From: Quercus robur
Lineage: Eukaryota; Streptophyta; Magnoliopsida; Fagales; Fagaceae
Assembly (NCBI RefSeq): GCF_932294415.1
Contig: NC_065536.1
Span: 15,869,974 to 15,933,973 of the forward strand
Length of the DNA stretch: 64,000 bases
Direction: 5' to 3'
Below are positions 9,774 to 20,348 of the stretch, piece by piece. Numbering within the stretch: the first letter of the stretch is position 1; each line of letters opens with the position of its first letter. The translations under genes and the position numbers were made by a program. The notes beneath the pieces are model-generated. The model did not search any database. It was given only the letters and a program-made list of their open reading frames with translations, and was not told the origin of the DNA.

Positions 9774-12700
9774 CCTCACGATGACGCCTTGGTGGTCACC
9801 TTGCGGATTGGGGGTTTCGATGTGAAAAGGGTATTAGCAGACTCGGGAAGTGCGGTGGAGATAATGTACCCCGACCTATATAAGGGGCTAAATTTGAAGC
9901 CGGAAGATTTGACAGCTTATGACTCCCCCCTCCTCAGCTTCGAGGGGAAGCTCGTTACACCAAAGGGGCAAATCCGACTGCCCGTACAGACTGGGGCGGA
10001 AGTGGTGGAGGTGAATTTCATCGTGGTCGACGCTTATTCACCCTACACCGCGATAGTTGCAAGGCCATGGATCCACAGCCTAGAGGCCGTGACCTCCACA
10101 CTTCACCAGAAAGTGAAATACCCATCCAGAGGACGAGTGGAAGAGATCCGAGGAGATCAGGCCGTGGCCAGGAAGTGTGTGGTGGCCGCCATTTTACATC
10201 GGCCCTTAGTCGAGTCCTCGGCCCCAAAGAGCTTATAGCAACCAGCCTCCTCGGCAAAGCAAGACGAGGGGCTGGCCGAGGAGATAAGGTGTGAAGGTTT
10301 AGATAAGGTTGCTGTCAACAACGACCCGGAGAAGTTCTTTCAGGTTGGCTCTGAATTGCCCTCTCAGGAAAATGAGGAACTGGTCAGATTTCTCAGAGAA
10401 AATGTCGACGTATTCGCTTGGGACGCCTACGATGCCCCTGGAGTTGATCCCAGCCTCATCTGCCACCACCTGAACGTCAACCCCTCTTCCACTCCGAGGA
10501 AGCATCCACCCCGACGCCCTTCAAAGGAACACGCTGGTGCCGTGAGAGACGAAGTGGCCAAGTTGAAAAGAGCAGGGGCTATCAAAGAGGTCTTTTATCC
10601 TGAATGGTTGGCGAACACAGTGGTGGTAAGGAAAAAGACGGGGAAGTGGAGGGTCTGCGTGGACTTCACGGACTTGAACAAGGCGTGCCCCAAGGACCCA
10701 TTCCCCCTACCCAAAATTGATCGATTGGTGGATGCAACCGTGGGACACCCTCGAATGAGCTTCCTGGACGCCTTCCAGGGCTATCATCAGATACCCCTTA
10801 CGCTAGAGGACCAAGAGAAAACGGCTTTCATGACGCCCATCGGAAATTATCATTATAAGGTGATGCCATTTGGGCTAAAGAACGCGGGCTCAACCTACCA
10901 AAGGATGATGACTCGGATGTTCGAGCCGCAACTGGGCAAGATCATTGAGGTGTATATTGACGATATGGTTGTGAAGAGTAAAAGGGTGTCCGAGCACGTG
11001 CAAGACCTTGGAACAATCTTCGCTATCTTAAGGGAGTACCGGTTGCGGCTGAATGCCTCCAAATGTTCATTTGGGGTCGGGTCTGGGAAATTCCTAGGGT
11101 ACATGGTCACCCATAGAGGAATAGAAGTAAGTCCTGACCAAATCAAAGCCATTAACAGTCTACAGACTCCTCGGAACCCGAAGGAAGTGCAGAAGCTCAC
11201 TGGCATGATTGCGGCATTAAGCCGGTTCATATCACGATCGGTGGATCGATGTCGGCCTTTTTACTTCCTGATAAACAAGTGGAAAGAGTTTAAATGGTCG
11301 GAAGATTGCGTTCAGGCTTTCCAGCAGCTTAAGGACTACCTGTCCCGACCACCCATCATGTCCAGTCCGGAGGCAGACGAAGTGCTGTTTGCCTACATCG
11401 CCGTAGCTCCCCACGCCGTAAGCCTGGTATTAATACGGGATGATAATGGGGTGCAGCGACCGGTGTACTATGTGAGCAAGTCACTACATGAAGCCGAGGT
11501 GTGATACCTACCCTTAGAGAAGGCAATTTTGGCGATAGTGCATGCAACCCGGAAGCTTCCTCATTACTTTCAGGCGCACACGGTCATCGTCCTGACTCAG
11601 CTTCCACTTCGAGCCGTGCTTCGAAGTGCGGACTACACAGGAAGGATCGCCATGTGGAGTGCTCTTCTGGGGGCTTTTGATATTAAATATATGCCCCGAC
11701 CCTCCGTCAAAGGACAGGTCCTCGCGGACTTGATATCAGAGTTTGCTGAGCCCTCTATAGAAACGATGACTGAAAAGAAAGACCTGGGCGGAAAACTGGT
11801 TGGCGCGATTTCGGCCGGGGAGACCATGCATTGGAAGGTCTACGTGGATGGCGCGGCCAACCAGAGAGGATCAGGAGTTGGGATAGTTTTAATATCGCCA
11901 GACGGCGCTGTCATTGAAAAGTCATTGAGACTCGGATTCTCGGCTACGAACAATGAAGCCGAATATGAAGCCTTACTTCAAGGAATGGCAATGGTTCAAA
12001 GGTTGGGTGGAAGAATAATAGAAGCCTTCTCGGACTCCAGATTAGTGGTCGGACAAGTGATGGGAGAGCTGGAAGCTCGAGATACTAGGATGCAAGAGTA
12101 TCTGGGACAGGTCAAACGGCTACAGGAGAGCTTTGAATCATTCAGTTTAACGCACATCTCCAGGAGCGTAAACACTCATGCAGACTCGCTGGCCACTCTT
12201 GCCACGTCCTCGGCACGTAATTTGCCACGAGTAATCCTAGTCGAAGATCTAGTCAAGACCAGTCCCATCAGTGGAGACCTCACCCAAGTCCACCAGATAA
12301 GACAAAGCCCTAGTTGGATGGACCCCATAAGGAATTTCCTCCAAGATGAGATCCTACCGGAAGAAAAACTAGAAGCCGAGAAGATACGTAGAAATGCTCC
12401 TCGTTTTTGGCTGTCAGAGGACCGCAAACTCTATCGGCGCTCCTACTCTGGACCGTACCTGCTCTGCGTACATCCAGAAGAGTCCGAGTCTCTTCTTGAA
12501 GAGCTGCATGAAGGAGTATGTGGAAGTCACACCGGAGGAAGATCGCTGGCGCACAGGGCACTCACCCAAGGATACTGGTGGCCGAACATGCAGAGACAAG
12601 CCCAGGAATACGCTAAGAAGTGCGATCAGTGCCAAAGATTCGCCCCAAATATCCACCAACCCGGAGGGGTTCTCAACCCACTCTCCAGTCCATGGCCGTT

Positions 12701-13553
12701 CGCGCAATGGGGTCTTGATATTGTCGGACCTTTCCCCAAGGCTGCGGGGAACAAGCGATACATAATAGTCGGAACCGATTACTTCACTAAATGGGTGGAG
12801 GCTGAGCCTTTGGCCAACATCAGGGACGTGGACGCCCAGAAATTCATTTGGAAGAACATTATCACCCGCTTCGGAACTCCGAGAACACTTGTTTCCGACA
12901 ATGGTCTTCAGTTCGACAGCAAGAATTTTAGGGAGTATTGCCGTGAGTTTGGGATCATTAATCGATATTCCACCCCCGCATACCCCCAAGGAAATGGGCA
13001 AGTCGAGGCCGTAAACAAGGTCATAGTGAACGGATTGAAGAAAAGACTGGATGAGTCAAAGGGGAGATGGGTAGAAGAGCTACCGCACGTCTTATGGACC
13101 TATCGGACAACGCCGCGGCGTTCAACCGGTGAAACCCCCTTCTCAATGACTTATGGGGCCGAGGCTGTGCTTCAGATCGAGAACAATTTCCCCACGTTGA
13201 GGTCTAGCTCGTTTACCCCAAGTGATAACGATGAGTTGCTAGGAAGAAGTCTGGACCTAGCCGAGGAAAGAAGGGAAAAGGCCACGATTCACATGGCCTA
13301 TTATCACCAGAAGTTAAGACAAGGGTATGATGCTAACGTCAAATTGCGGCCTCTGGGTCCAGGTGATCTTGTGATGAGGAAGATTCTCGGCAGCGCAAAG
13401 AACCCCTCTTGGGGCAAGTTGGGGCCCAATTGGGAGGGACCATACCGTGTCACATCCGTGGCCGGAATAGGCGCCTACTACCTAGAAGATTTGGATGAAA
13501 AAGCTGTACCTCGACCATGGAATGTAAATAACCTCAGGAGGTATTATTATTAA
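9774..13553 (+). pseudogene. pol: Retrotransposon pol, interrupted by nonsense codons
   Basis: It is in the same frame as gag. Domains in order: aspartic protease with ADSGS near 9837; reverse transcriptase (from ~10490, catalytic YIDD near 10952-10965); Ty3-type RNase H (~11380-11720); a linker; a second, archaeal-type RNase H (~11830-12220, YVDGAAN, NNEAEYEAL, and HADSLATLA at the end); and integrase with an HHCC zinc finger (H..H...CDQC, ~12500-12640) and DDE core (LDIVGPF, VSDNG, GQVEAVNK). The last codon is at 13553. In-frame stops at 10236-10238 (TAG) and 11502-11504 (TGA), besides the one ending gag, split the frame into four open pieces. Each stop is one C-to-T transition from a Gln or Arg codon. 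No frameshift was seen, consistent with recent inactivation by point mutation. Active-site residues remain. Confidence 0.9.
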
Positions 13554-13619
13554 TAAGAATGGCTTAGCATACGTTTTCTTTTATGACTATTTGCCGCTTG
13601 CCAGTCTACATTACAATTA

Positions 13620-14010
13620 TTTAGAAGTTTTAAACAGAACCCAAGTCCTGCATGGCTCCTCGGACCACAGACTTGGGGGAAATTATTACTTAAGCCGATT
13701 GTTTATAAGTTTTAAACAGAACCCAAGTCCTGCATGGCTCCTCGGACCACAGACTTGGGGGAAATTATTATTTAAGCCAACTATTTATAAGTTTTAAACA
13801 AAACCAAAGTCCTGCATGGATCCTCGGACCACAGACTTTTGGGGAAGTTATTACTCATGACAGCTCATAGTTTTAAATAGAACCTAAGTCCTGCATGGCT
13901 CCTCGGACCACAGACTTTAGGGGAAATTATTACTCATGACAATTCATAGTTTTAAGCAGAACCTAAGTCCTGCCTGGCTCCTCGGACCACAGACTTTTGG
14001 GGAGATTATT
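13620..14010 (+). repeat. ~83-base tandem repeats downstream of pol
   Basis: About five imperfect units, each containing CAAGTCCTGCATGGCTCCTC, then GGACCACAGACTTGGGGGAA and ATTATTACT. Each can fold into a hairpin (CCAAGTC pairing with GACTTGG). The same unit in inverse orientation makes up the long array at 47.2-48.5 kb. Confidence 0.85.
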
Positions 14011-14277
14011 ACTTGTGATAGATTGGGAGATTATTACTTAAAGGAAATCACTTTTAATACATGCGCACAGTCTAGCACCATCGCGACCCTCAAACGCGTA
14101 ACCCAAAAACCCGTTTTCATTTTGACCGTTTGCTTGTATCTACCTCGTTGCAAATATTTAAAAAAGAGCGCTATTGACATACATTCATAGTAAGCAAGAC
14201 GAACATTTTATATTAATATTCCGAGTACATTAAAAAGAGAGGTCCTTACAAAAGAATGAAAAAACAAGACAACTTTC

Positions 14278-14322
<45 letters not shown>

Positions 14323-14323
14323 G
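14011..14323. other. Internal retrotransposon spacer with a 38-base A run
   Basis: There is no coding signal. The A homopolymer at 14282-14319 lies immediately 3' of the opposite-strand gene, which would transcribe it as a poly(U) tract. Confidence 0.7.
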
Positions 14324-16768
14324 CTAAGCCTTAGCGGGAGAATCTTCTTTCTGCTCGGGCTGAGGAGGAGGAGCCTCAATGGTGGAGTCTGTGGCAGGAT
14401 CCTTAGCCACATCAGACACAAGGACGGGATCAGGCACCGCCAGGTCTTGCTCCGAAGCGACTTGGGCTTCATCAGGGTTAGCTCGGATCTCCGGAGGATA
14501 GAAGATGCTCTCGGGCAGTCTTAGGGCCGAATCCGCAGGAACTCCTGCAGCGTCGAGAGCATGAGCCCATGAAATGTCGTAGTACTCTCTGCACACCTCA
14601 GGGATCTCCTCAGACAGCCTGACCTCCGTCTCTTCGGCCCCGAGCTGGCGAGCAGCATTCTTCTCAGCCTCTGTGGCCTCTCGGATCAGCTGGGCCTCCT
14701 CCTTTACCAGCCTCAGCTCATCCTCTACCTTTTGCAGGGCAGTCCTGAGATCCCGCACTACCTGCCTCTCGGTGGTGAGGTCAAGCTGCGTCGTGTACAG
14801 CTCTTTGCGCTGGTCCTCCGCCTGGTTCTCAGCACTCTTTAAACCAGCCTTTGCACTTTTGCGCCGGTTCTCCGACACCTTAAAGTCGTCCGTGAGTTTA
14901 AGGTGCTCGTGCTTGAGAGACCCCAAGGCTTTCTCCATCTCTGCCCGAGCCTGGGTCTCAGCCTCGACCCTACTTCGGCTATCGCGGCAAAACTCCTCAG
15001 CCACGAACACCTGCTGGGTAATCTGCGAACGAAACAACAGTGTTACAAAAACCTAACAAGATAGGAAAATCAATAGAACAGTAAAAGGATTACTTACCAA
15101 CGCGAGATCCCTTTTTAGGGATAGGAAGAGCTCGGGCTGAGTGCATCGCCTATAGGCCTCCATGTCCCGAGGAAGGAGTAAGGGTTGCTCTAAGGCATCC
15201 GCCACGTACCCTGCCCGGCCTCGGTTGTACTCTCGAACTGAAGCATTGTAGGAGATGGCAACCCCATCCAGCTCCAGCTTGGGGTTCCATACACGGGGGG
15301 AGGCGCGAACGTCAGCAAGGTTCTCCTCATCCCGGCTCTCCGAGGAGTTACCCCTTCTGCTCCTCGGCGCCCGCGTAGTCTTTTGCTGCTTGGTCGGCTG
15401 GACAGCCATCTCACCCTCCTCAGGGGTGTCAACCGGTCTCTTCTTCTTCAGGTCCGGGTTAACCTTAAGGCCAGGGTCCGAGACGCCCTGGGGGACCACA
15501 GGGGGAAGGGTTTTGACCTTTGATGGACTTGGTCCCTTCGATGGCTGAACCTTTGATGACTGACCTTTCCCCCGAGAGGACATCAGCTCCTTTAGAGACT
15601 TTCCCTTTCCTGCCATGGGCTCTACCTCTTCGTCTGAAGTATCGTCCGAGCAGATAACGATTGAGGGAACACCAACTGCGGAATGTTGGTCCTGCTCTAC
15701 TTCGGGATTAGAAGACTCCACCAAGGGGTTTTGCTGAATTTCCTCCTCGAAGTAAAACTTATCTATCTCCTCTTCAAGGGAAAGACGAGATGATTCAGCC
15801 TCTTCTTCAACCAAAACAGCAGCACCAGGCTCGTGTACCGGAGGTAACTGCTCCGCTAAGTGGGGATTTCTGACACCTGGCAACACAACTGGTGGCAAAT
15901 CGTGGTCAACTAGGAATCCGTCCCGGGACACGTCAATTCTGGCCAGCCTCGGGCTGCCAGCCCTTATAGCGTGACCGATTGCCTGGAAAGCGCTGCTCAG
16001 AGGTTGATAGCCCAAAACCAGATGGGCCGCACGCAACTGTCCGTCCCCGGTAACGTAAATCTCCGACCTGAGAAGATAGTTCAGCGCTGGCACGTTCACA
16101 AGTCTTATCCGAGGAGCAACGTGATTTTTGTCTGCAAACAAACCAAGAAAAGTGAGGTCAGATCATGAAATTTTCCAATTACAAAGAAAGCAAGAAAAAA
16201 AAAAAAAAATAACCCCTCAACACTAAATCCTTTCCCCAAAAAGGATCAATCCTAAAAGCGCCGCACCTGGGTTTCCTGCCCGAGTTGGACAGTGAATACC
16301 GTCGAACCACTCCCCAGAAGCAATGAGGAAGTCATTCTTCACGGTCTTATTGGAAACTGGAAGACAAGAGATCAACCTAACGTCCTCGTTCCGGGATTTA
16401 AGATAATACCCATCATCCCCGAGGCGGTGACATTCGTACAGATAAGCCACATCGTGCCAAGTGAGGCCTAGATTCATCCGCTTGTTTAAGACATCTACAC
16501 AGCCTAGTATCTTGAACATATTCGGGGCACACTGATACGGCGTCAACCTATGGTTGAACAGGTATTCCCTTGTGATCCTACGCATGGGAAGTGTCATCCC
16601 TCCCTCTATGAAAGCAATCATGGGGATAACGACTTCTCCCTCAACTCTATCTGTCAATATTCCTTCAAGAGGACAGTGCCGCAGCCCAACCCTCGGGGGA
16701 ATGTGGTATTTCGCCCTAAAGGCTTCCATAGCGGCAGAAATTTTTACTAATTTTTCGAATCTACCCAT
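14324..16768 (-). CDS. Spliced opposite-strand gene inside the retrotransposon (three exons, ~744 residues)
   Basis: On the minus strand, three open frames join through two clean introns. Exon 1 is 16768-16267 (donor CCCAG/GTGCGG). Exon 2 is 16131-15098 (acceptor TTTGCAG, donor TTG/GTAAGT). Exon 3 is 15022-14324 (acceptor GTTCGCAG, stop TAG). The 502 + 1034 + 699 bases give exactly 745 codons with phases that match all three frames. The product begins MGRFEKLVKI and has an N-terminal globular part resembling the plant 'putative gypsy type transposon' domain. A charged Ser/Pro-rich middle with basic clusters (KKKRPVDTP, KQQKTTRAPRSRRG) follows, then a long coiled coil (exon 3, ~residues 515-640) and an acidic C-terminus. 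Such additional ORFs, some antisense (e.g. gene23 of maize Grande), are known in the Tat lineage; their role is unknown. The frame has no stops, unlike gag-pol. Confidence 0.8.
15023..15097 (-). other. Intron 2 of the opposite-strand gene
   Basis: A 75-base intron with donor GTAAGT, a T-rich interior and acceptor TTCGTTCGCAG on the minus strand. Removing it keeps the reading frame. Confidence 0.75.
16132..16266 (-). other. Intron 1 of the opposite-strand gene
   Basis: A 135-base intron with donor GTGCGG, a run of T on the minus strand near 16195-16210 and acceptor GTTTGTTTGCAG. It removes the in-frame stop that ends the exon 1 open frame at 16223. Confidence 0.75.
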
Positions 16769-17046
16769 CTGAACTGAACTGGGGAAATGAAAGTAAAGAC
16801 TGAAAAGAAAAGTAGAGTCCGAGGAGGGAATTGAAACGGAGAGAAAAGCGAAATGTACTGGTACTTTCACAAAACGCTCAAGGGGACGCCTGGAAATCTC
16901 TCTTGGACGAAACGCTTCACAAAAACGGCTACGGCGGCGTAACGGACGCGAGTGTTCGTGTATCTCTGGGATTCGATGGAGTTCTCTGGAGTCTTTTGAG
17001 GTTTGTGAAATGCAGATGAAAGAAGGAACCGAACCCCTCTGACGTC

Positions 17047-17053
17047 TTATATA
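17047..17053 (-). promoter_or_regulatory. TATA box for the opposite-strand gene
   Basis: On the minus strand the sequence reads GGCTATATAAGACGTC, ~280 bases upstream of the chosen ATG at 16768. It favours that ATG over the upstream in-frame ATG at 17080, which would lie before the transcription start. The non-autonomous relative has a TATA box at the equivalent place (44416-44423). Confidence 0.6.
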
Positions 17054-17313
17054 GCCGGGAGGAGAGAGAGAAAAGATCATCCCTGCCTAGAAATACGGGA
17101 AGAAACGATGGCCGTTCGATCCACGCCAAGCCGTTGGATGAAGGGAACATAACGCCTCCAGAAGTTAATGGCCACGTCTCGTAAATTGTAGCGCGTCAAA
17201 AGTAACGGTCCGCACGCGCGCCCCACGATCTCCTTATTTCCCTCCACTCACAAACATCAAAACCCCGCCTTTCCCCTCGGAGGGAGGTAAAAACCGGAGT
17301 TTTGAGGGGCTAT

Positions 17314-18000
17314 TGTGGGGCCCGACCCAAAAATGATGGGCTATTCCAAGCTCAGGCCCGTCCGAGGAGCGTCCTGTCCAACGAAAAGCCTCATGTGAAG
17401 CGCTATTCAACCCCAATAGCATCAAGGAAACCTGTCCGAGGAGTAACTCCTCCTCGGACATTGCGAAGCCCAGACGAGAAACTTGCCCCAGCCATTTCAG
17501 CTCGTCTTCCCAACATATAAAACGAATTAAATTCAAAATATCTCACGGAAGGCTACCACCACATTAATTGCGCCCCAACCACCCTCTTGGCCGCATTAAT
17601 GAGGAAAAGACTCCTGAACAGTACCGCCTTGGCCTTTGCAACTCACAAAGGGTCTGATGAGGGCGTCTGATGGGACAGGTGCTCGAGTGGATGCTTGGAT
17701 GATTAACAGGTGTAAGGCTGGGATGAAAAGAAGAAAAATATATAATGTAGTGGAGTCCCTCAAAGAGGGGGATGGGAGATCTGTATCTGGAACAAAAAAA
17801 GAAATAAAATCAGACTTGAGAAAGATCCATTCCGGTTTTTTTCTATTTTCCTTTGTAAACCATACTGCCCATGCATAAGACCGAACAAGTTCACTGAGGC
17901 CAAGTTCTTTGACCCATCCTCTACAAATAATTATTGTGGGTTGCGCTTTGGGCCAGGGCCTAATCAACACTAGTTGGGCCAGGAAAATCGTGCAACCACA
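17314..18000 (+). repeat. 3' LTR
   Basis: Identical in length to the 5' LTR. It is preceded by the purine-rich GAGTTTTGAGGGGCTAT (polypurine tract) and followed by the target duplication ACTGT. Confidence 0.95.
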
Positions 18001-18005
18001 ACTGT

Positions 18006-18648
18006 AAATATAGATGAATTTTATACAATTACACATAAATTAATATGAAAGGTAAGTTTTTTTTTTTTTAAGAAGTATAAAAGAGGTAAGTTAGTTGGGC
18101 AAAATGTGAAGCTTTTTCTATTTTACAAAGATTAATATGAATGCTTCAGTTGCTTATATAATAGAAGAAGTATCACTGCAACCAAACTTAAAATTCACTT
18201 AAGTCATGTTATGTAAAATTGTGTAAAAATAAATGATTGTTATTATAATTGTGTAGATTTATAAAGATATTATTTTTAATTTTTTTAAAGTTGATGCTGG
18301 TTGTTGTGTATAAAAAAATTAATATTTTAATAAATTATGGTGTAAAATATATAATCTAATTATTATTTGTTTTTGAAAAGTAAATATATAAATAGAAAAA
18401 GCAGGGTATTCCCAACTATGCTCGGAAAGCAAGCAAAACCAACGAAAGAAAGCACGTTGTCTATAAGTATTTTCCAAAGAAAGAGTGGATTGGGGATACA
18501 ATAGTAAATAAACCACCCATGGGAGTTTGAAATTTTGCTTCTAAACCGACTTTGGGAAAATCTCTCTATATATAGGCTCTAACGGCTCCTAAAAAAACTG
18601 CATGAAACACCAAACTGACCCCAGTTTCTGTTCTCACAACAATAGCCT
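18006..18648 (+). promoter_or_regulatory. Spacer and promoter of the small membrane-protein gene
   Basis: The AT-rich left part is the right flank of the retrotransposon insertion. From ~18330 on it matches 22740-23010, the same region of the duplicated copy. The TATA box TATATATA at 18567-18574 stands ~90 bases before the ATG, with CTAACGGCTCCTAAA just downstream conserved in the duplicate. Confidence 0.6.
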
Positions 18649-18660
18649 ATGTTTGTGTCC

Positions 18661-19089
18661 ATGGCTGACTACACGAGAAAGTGCAAGAAACCCCCTTCAA
18701 TGTCAGAGTTGCTTACTCTGCGCCCTTTGCCATACGCTCATGCCCTGCTATTCTTGGTCATAATCTCCATGTTTCTTGGTATTTCTAATTGGCGTTTCAA
18801 CCGCATGTACTGCGTCAAGAAATCTACTTTAGGATCACAGATTGGTTGGGTAGTCCGAGCAACCCCGCTCGTGTTGGTGATCGTCTTGCATTTTTCGGCC
18901 TCCTCGGAGATTTCCAAACTCAAGACTCAGATGATGGGAATGGAAGTCGACAACAACAATTCAAGAAACCATTGCTGCTGGTTCCAGAAAGGGTTAAAGA
19001 CTTGGGCTCTTGCCGGGTTCATTGCATTCTTGGTTTTCTTGGCAAAATACCAACATATTGTTCAGAAGAAGACTTGGTTTTTCGAGTGA
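18661..19089 (+). CDS. Small plant transmembrane protein, unknown function
   Basis: A frame of 142 residues beginning MADYTRKCKKPPS. An in-frame ATG four codons upstream (18649) exists, but the duplicated copy at 23018 lacks it while keeping ATGGCTGACTACACG, so 18661 is preferred. The N-terminus is basic and followed by three hydrophobic stretches of membrane length: around residues 25-42 (LLFLVIISMFLG), 62-78 (PLVLVIVLHF) and 117-135 (WALAGFIAFLVFLA). There is a short acidic/Asn-rich loop and a CCW motif before the last one. There is no cleavable signal peptide pattern and no enzymatic motif. I do not recognise a named family. A TATA box and the conserved 5' region support expression. The gene is divergent to the PPR gene and was duplicated together with it. 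Confidence 0.7.
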   Translation: MADYTRKCKKPPSMSELLTLRPLPYAHALLFLVIISMFLGISNWRFNRMYCVKKSTLGSQIGWVVRATPLVLVIVLHFSASSEISKLKTQMMGMEVDNNNSRNHCCWFQKGLKTWALAGFIAFLVFLAKYQHIVQKKTWFFE

Positions 19090-19724
19090 TTTTAATTTTT
19101 GATTTTTGATTTTTTTTTGTCCATGTTGCTATAATTTTTTTTTTTCTACTAATTTGTACATCAATTTTTGGTTAGGATATATCATATAGAAAGCTTTATG
19201 TACCATGATTACACGTTTATGAATTTTCGAATAAAAGTTCCCAGGTTTCATTCTCAAAAGAAAAGAAAAAAAAAAGGTTTTTGAATGAAACCCTTGATTG
19301 CATAGATATTCATGCGCTGTTTAATGTGGTATGGACAGATAAGAATAAAAATTTGTGAAATTAAATAATTCAGTCTATTTTTAATATTAGTGAATTTGGT
19401 AGATTTTTTTTTATTATGCAAATTTAGGCGATATTTTTTTGGATAAAATACTATTTTGATATATAAACTCTAAATAATTTTTTTAATCCTTAAACTTTGT
19501 AATTGTTTTTTTAATAGATTAGAGACAAAAATAGGAATGAATTTTTTTAATAATAGTTTTGGAACAAAAATAAATTTTTGGTAAAATCTATGGATAGAAA
19601 TAAAACATTTTCAATAGTGTAGGGTCGAAAAATGAATTTTTTAAAGTTTAAGGAATAAAAATAAATATTTTGTAAAATTTAGGAACCAAAATAATATTTT
19701 ACTATTTTTTTGAAATGTCCATTA
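19090..19724. other. 3' flank and AT-rich spacer
   Basis: T-rich DNA after the membrane-protein gene with AATAAAAG at ~19230 as a possible poly(A) signal. From ~19440 it holds a degenerate repeat of the 'AAATAT..TTTGTAAAATTTAGG' type. No gene is seen. Confidence 0.5.
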
Positions 19725-20348
19725 CGCTGTTTCGTGCTAACCCTACTAGAATGACATAGCACCTATGAATAGTACCAAAAAGTGCAGTGAGACCCATGAA
19801 TAATAGCAAAAATAAGCTAAATAGTACAATAGACTAACTTTTTAAACTGGAGCCAAACAGACACTCATTTGGTAAAAAATAAAGGATGCCTTGTTCATGG
19901 CACCACATTTAGTATTCAAATCAATAATTGCATCCCATAAAAAAATCAATAGTTGCAATGTACAAATTGAGATTTGAGTTTAGAGCTTTTCTATATATAC
20001 AACCATGGATGATTTTCTCACCATCCAAATAAGTTGTTTGAGCAAAAAACCTGAAGGAGCCTAACCATGGTTCTTGAATCATATTAAAAACCAATTGAGC
20101 AATTTCAACATCACCATTTTTCTACACATATCAATCAATGAGGTAAGAACCAAAACATCATAACCCATTCCTAATCCAAATACACCCCCTTGAACACATT
20201 TTCCAAATTTCAAATTTCTTGTTTCTATGCAAGCTTGAATTATACTTAAACATCAACATCAGCATCAGCATTGACAAACCTACTACCCAAACGATACATT
20301 TCAAAAAACAGACGAAAAGCCTCATTAACATCAGCACCGATAGCCCCT
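19725..20348 (-). pseudogene. Extra partial PPR copy fused to the PPR pseudogene
   Basis: This stretch matches the intact PPR gene around 4440-4690 and 4800-5040 (same strand), with the piece between missing. It is therefore a third copy of the central PPR repeats. It joins the other pseudogene near 20330-20350, where the DYW-domain part (…MKVKLLLKGA) runs directly into the mid-gene sequence (VNEAFRLFFEMYRLGS). Stops and short insertions (a CATCAACATCAGCATCAGC stretch at 20250) show it is not functional. Confidence 0.75.
19755..19868. mobile_element. Small MITE-like insertion in the PPR fragment
   Basis: The PPR-related sequence GTGCTAACCCTACTAGAATGAC breaks off at ~19754 and resumes at ~19869 (ATTTGGTAAAAAATAAAGGATGC). 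The intact gene has the two sides nearly adjacent at 4463-4510. The ~115 inserted bases carry CATGAATAATAG, AGCTAAATAG and GGAGCCAAACAGACACTC, similar in style to the MITE family at 2754 and 57062. Confidence 0.5.

Larger units (their letters stand above)
7459..18000 (+). mobile_element. Complete Ty3/gypsy LTR retrotransposon, Tat-type (two RNase H domains), 10.5 kb
   Basis: Two 687-base LTRs (7459-8145, 17314-18000), each beginning TGTGGGG and ending CCACA, are flanked by the 5-base direct repeat ACTGT (7454-7458 and 18001-18005). In order follow a primer-binding site, gag, protease, RT, RNase H, a second RNase H of archaeal type, integrase, an ~83-base tandem repeat, a spliced gene on the opposite strand, and a purine-rich TTTTGAGGGG before the 3' LTR. 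RNase H duplication plus a large 3' region with additional ORFs is characteristic of the Tat lineage. By eye the LTRs differ at about eight sites, all transitions, so insertion is fairly recent. The gag-pol frame has three in-frame stops, so this copy cannot make a full polyprotein. It splits the ancestral [PPR, membrane protein] unit. Confidence 0.95.

Noticed and set aside
9771-9791. The stop between gag and protease as a programmed readthrough or frameshift site.
   Set aside because: Protease follows in the same frame, two more stops of the same mutational type occur in pol, and no slippery site or clear readthrough context was seen. Nonsense mutation is simpler.
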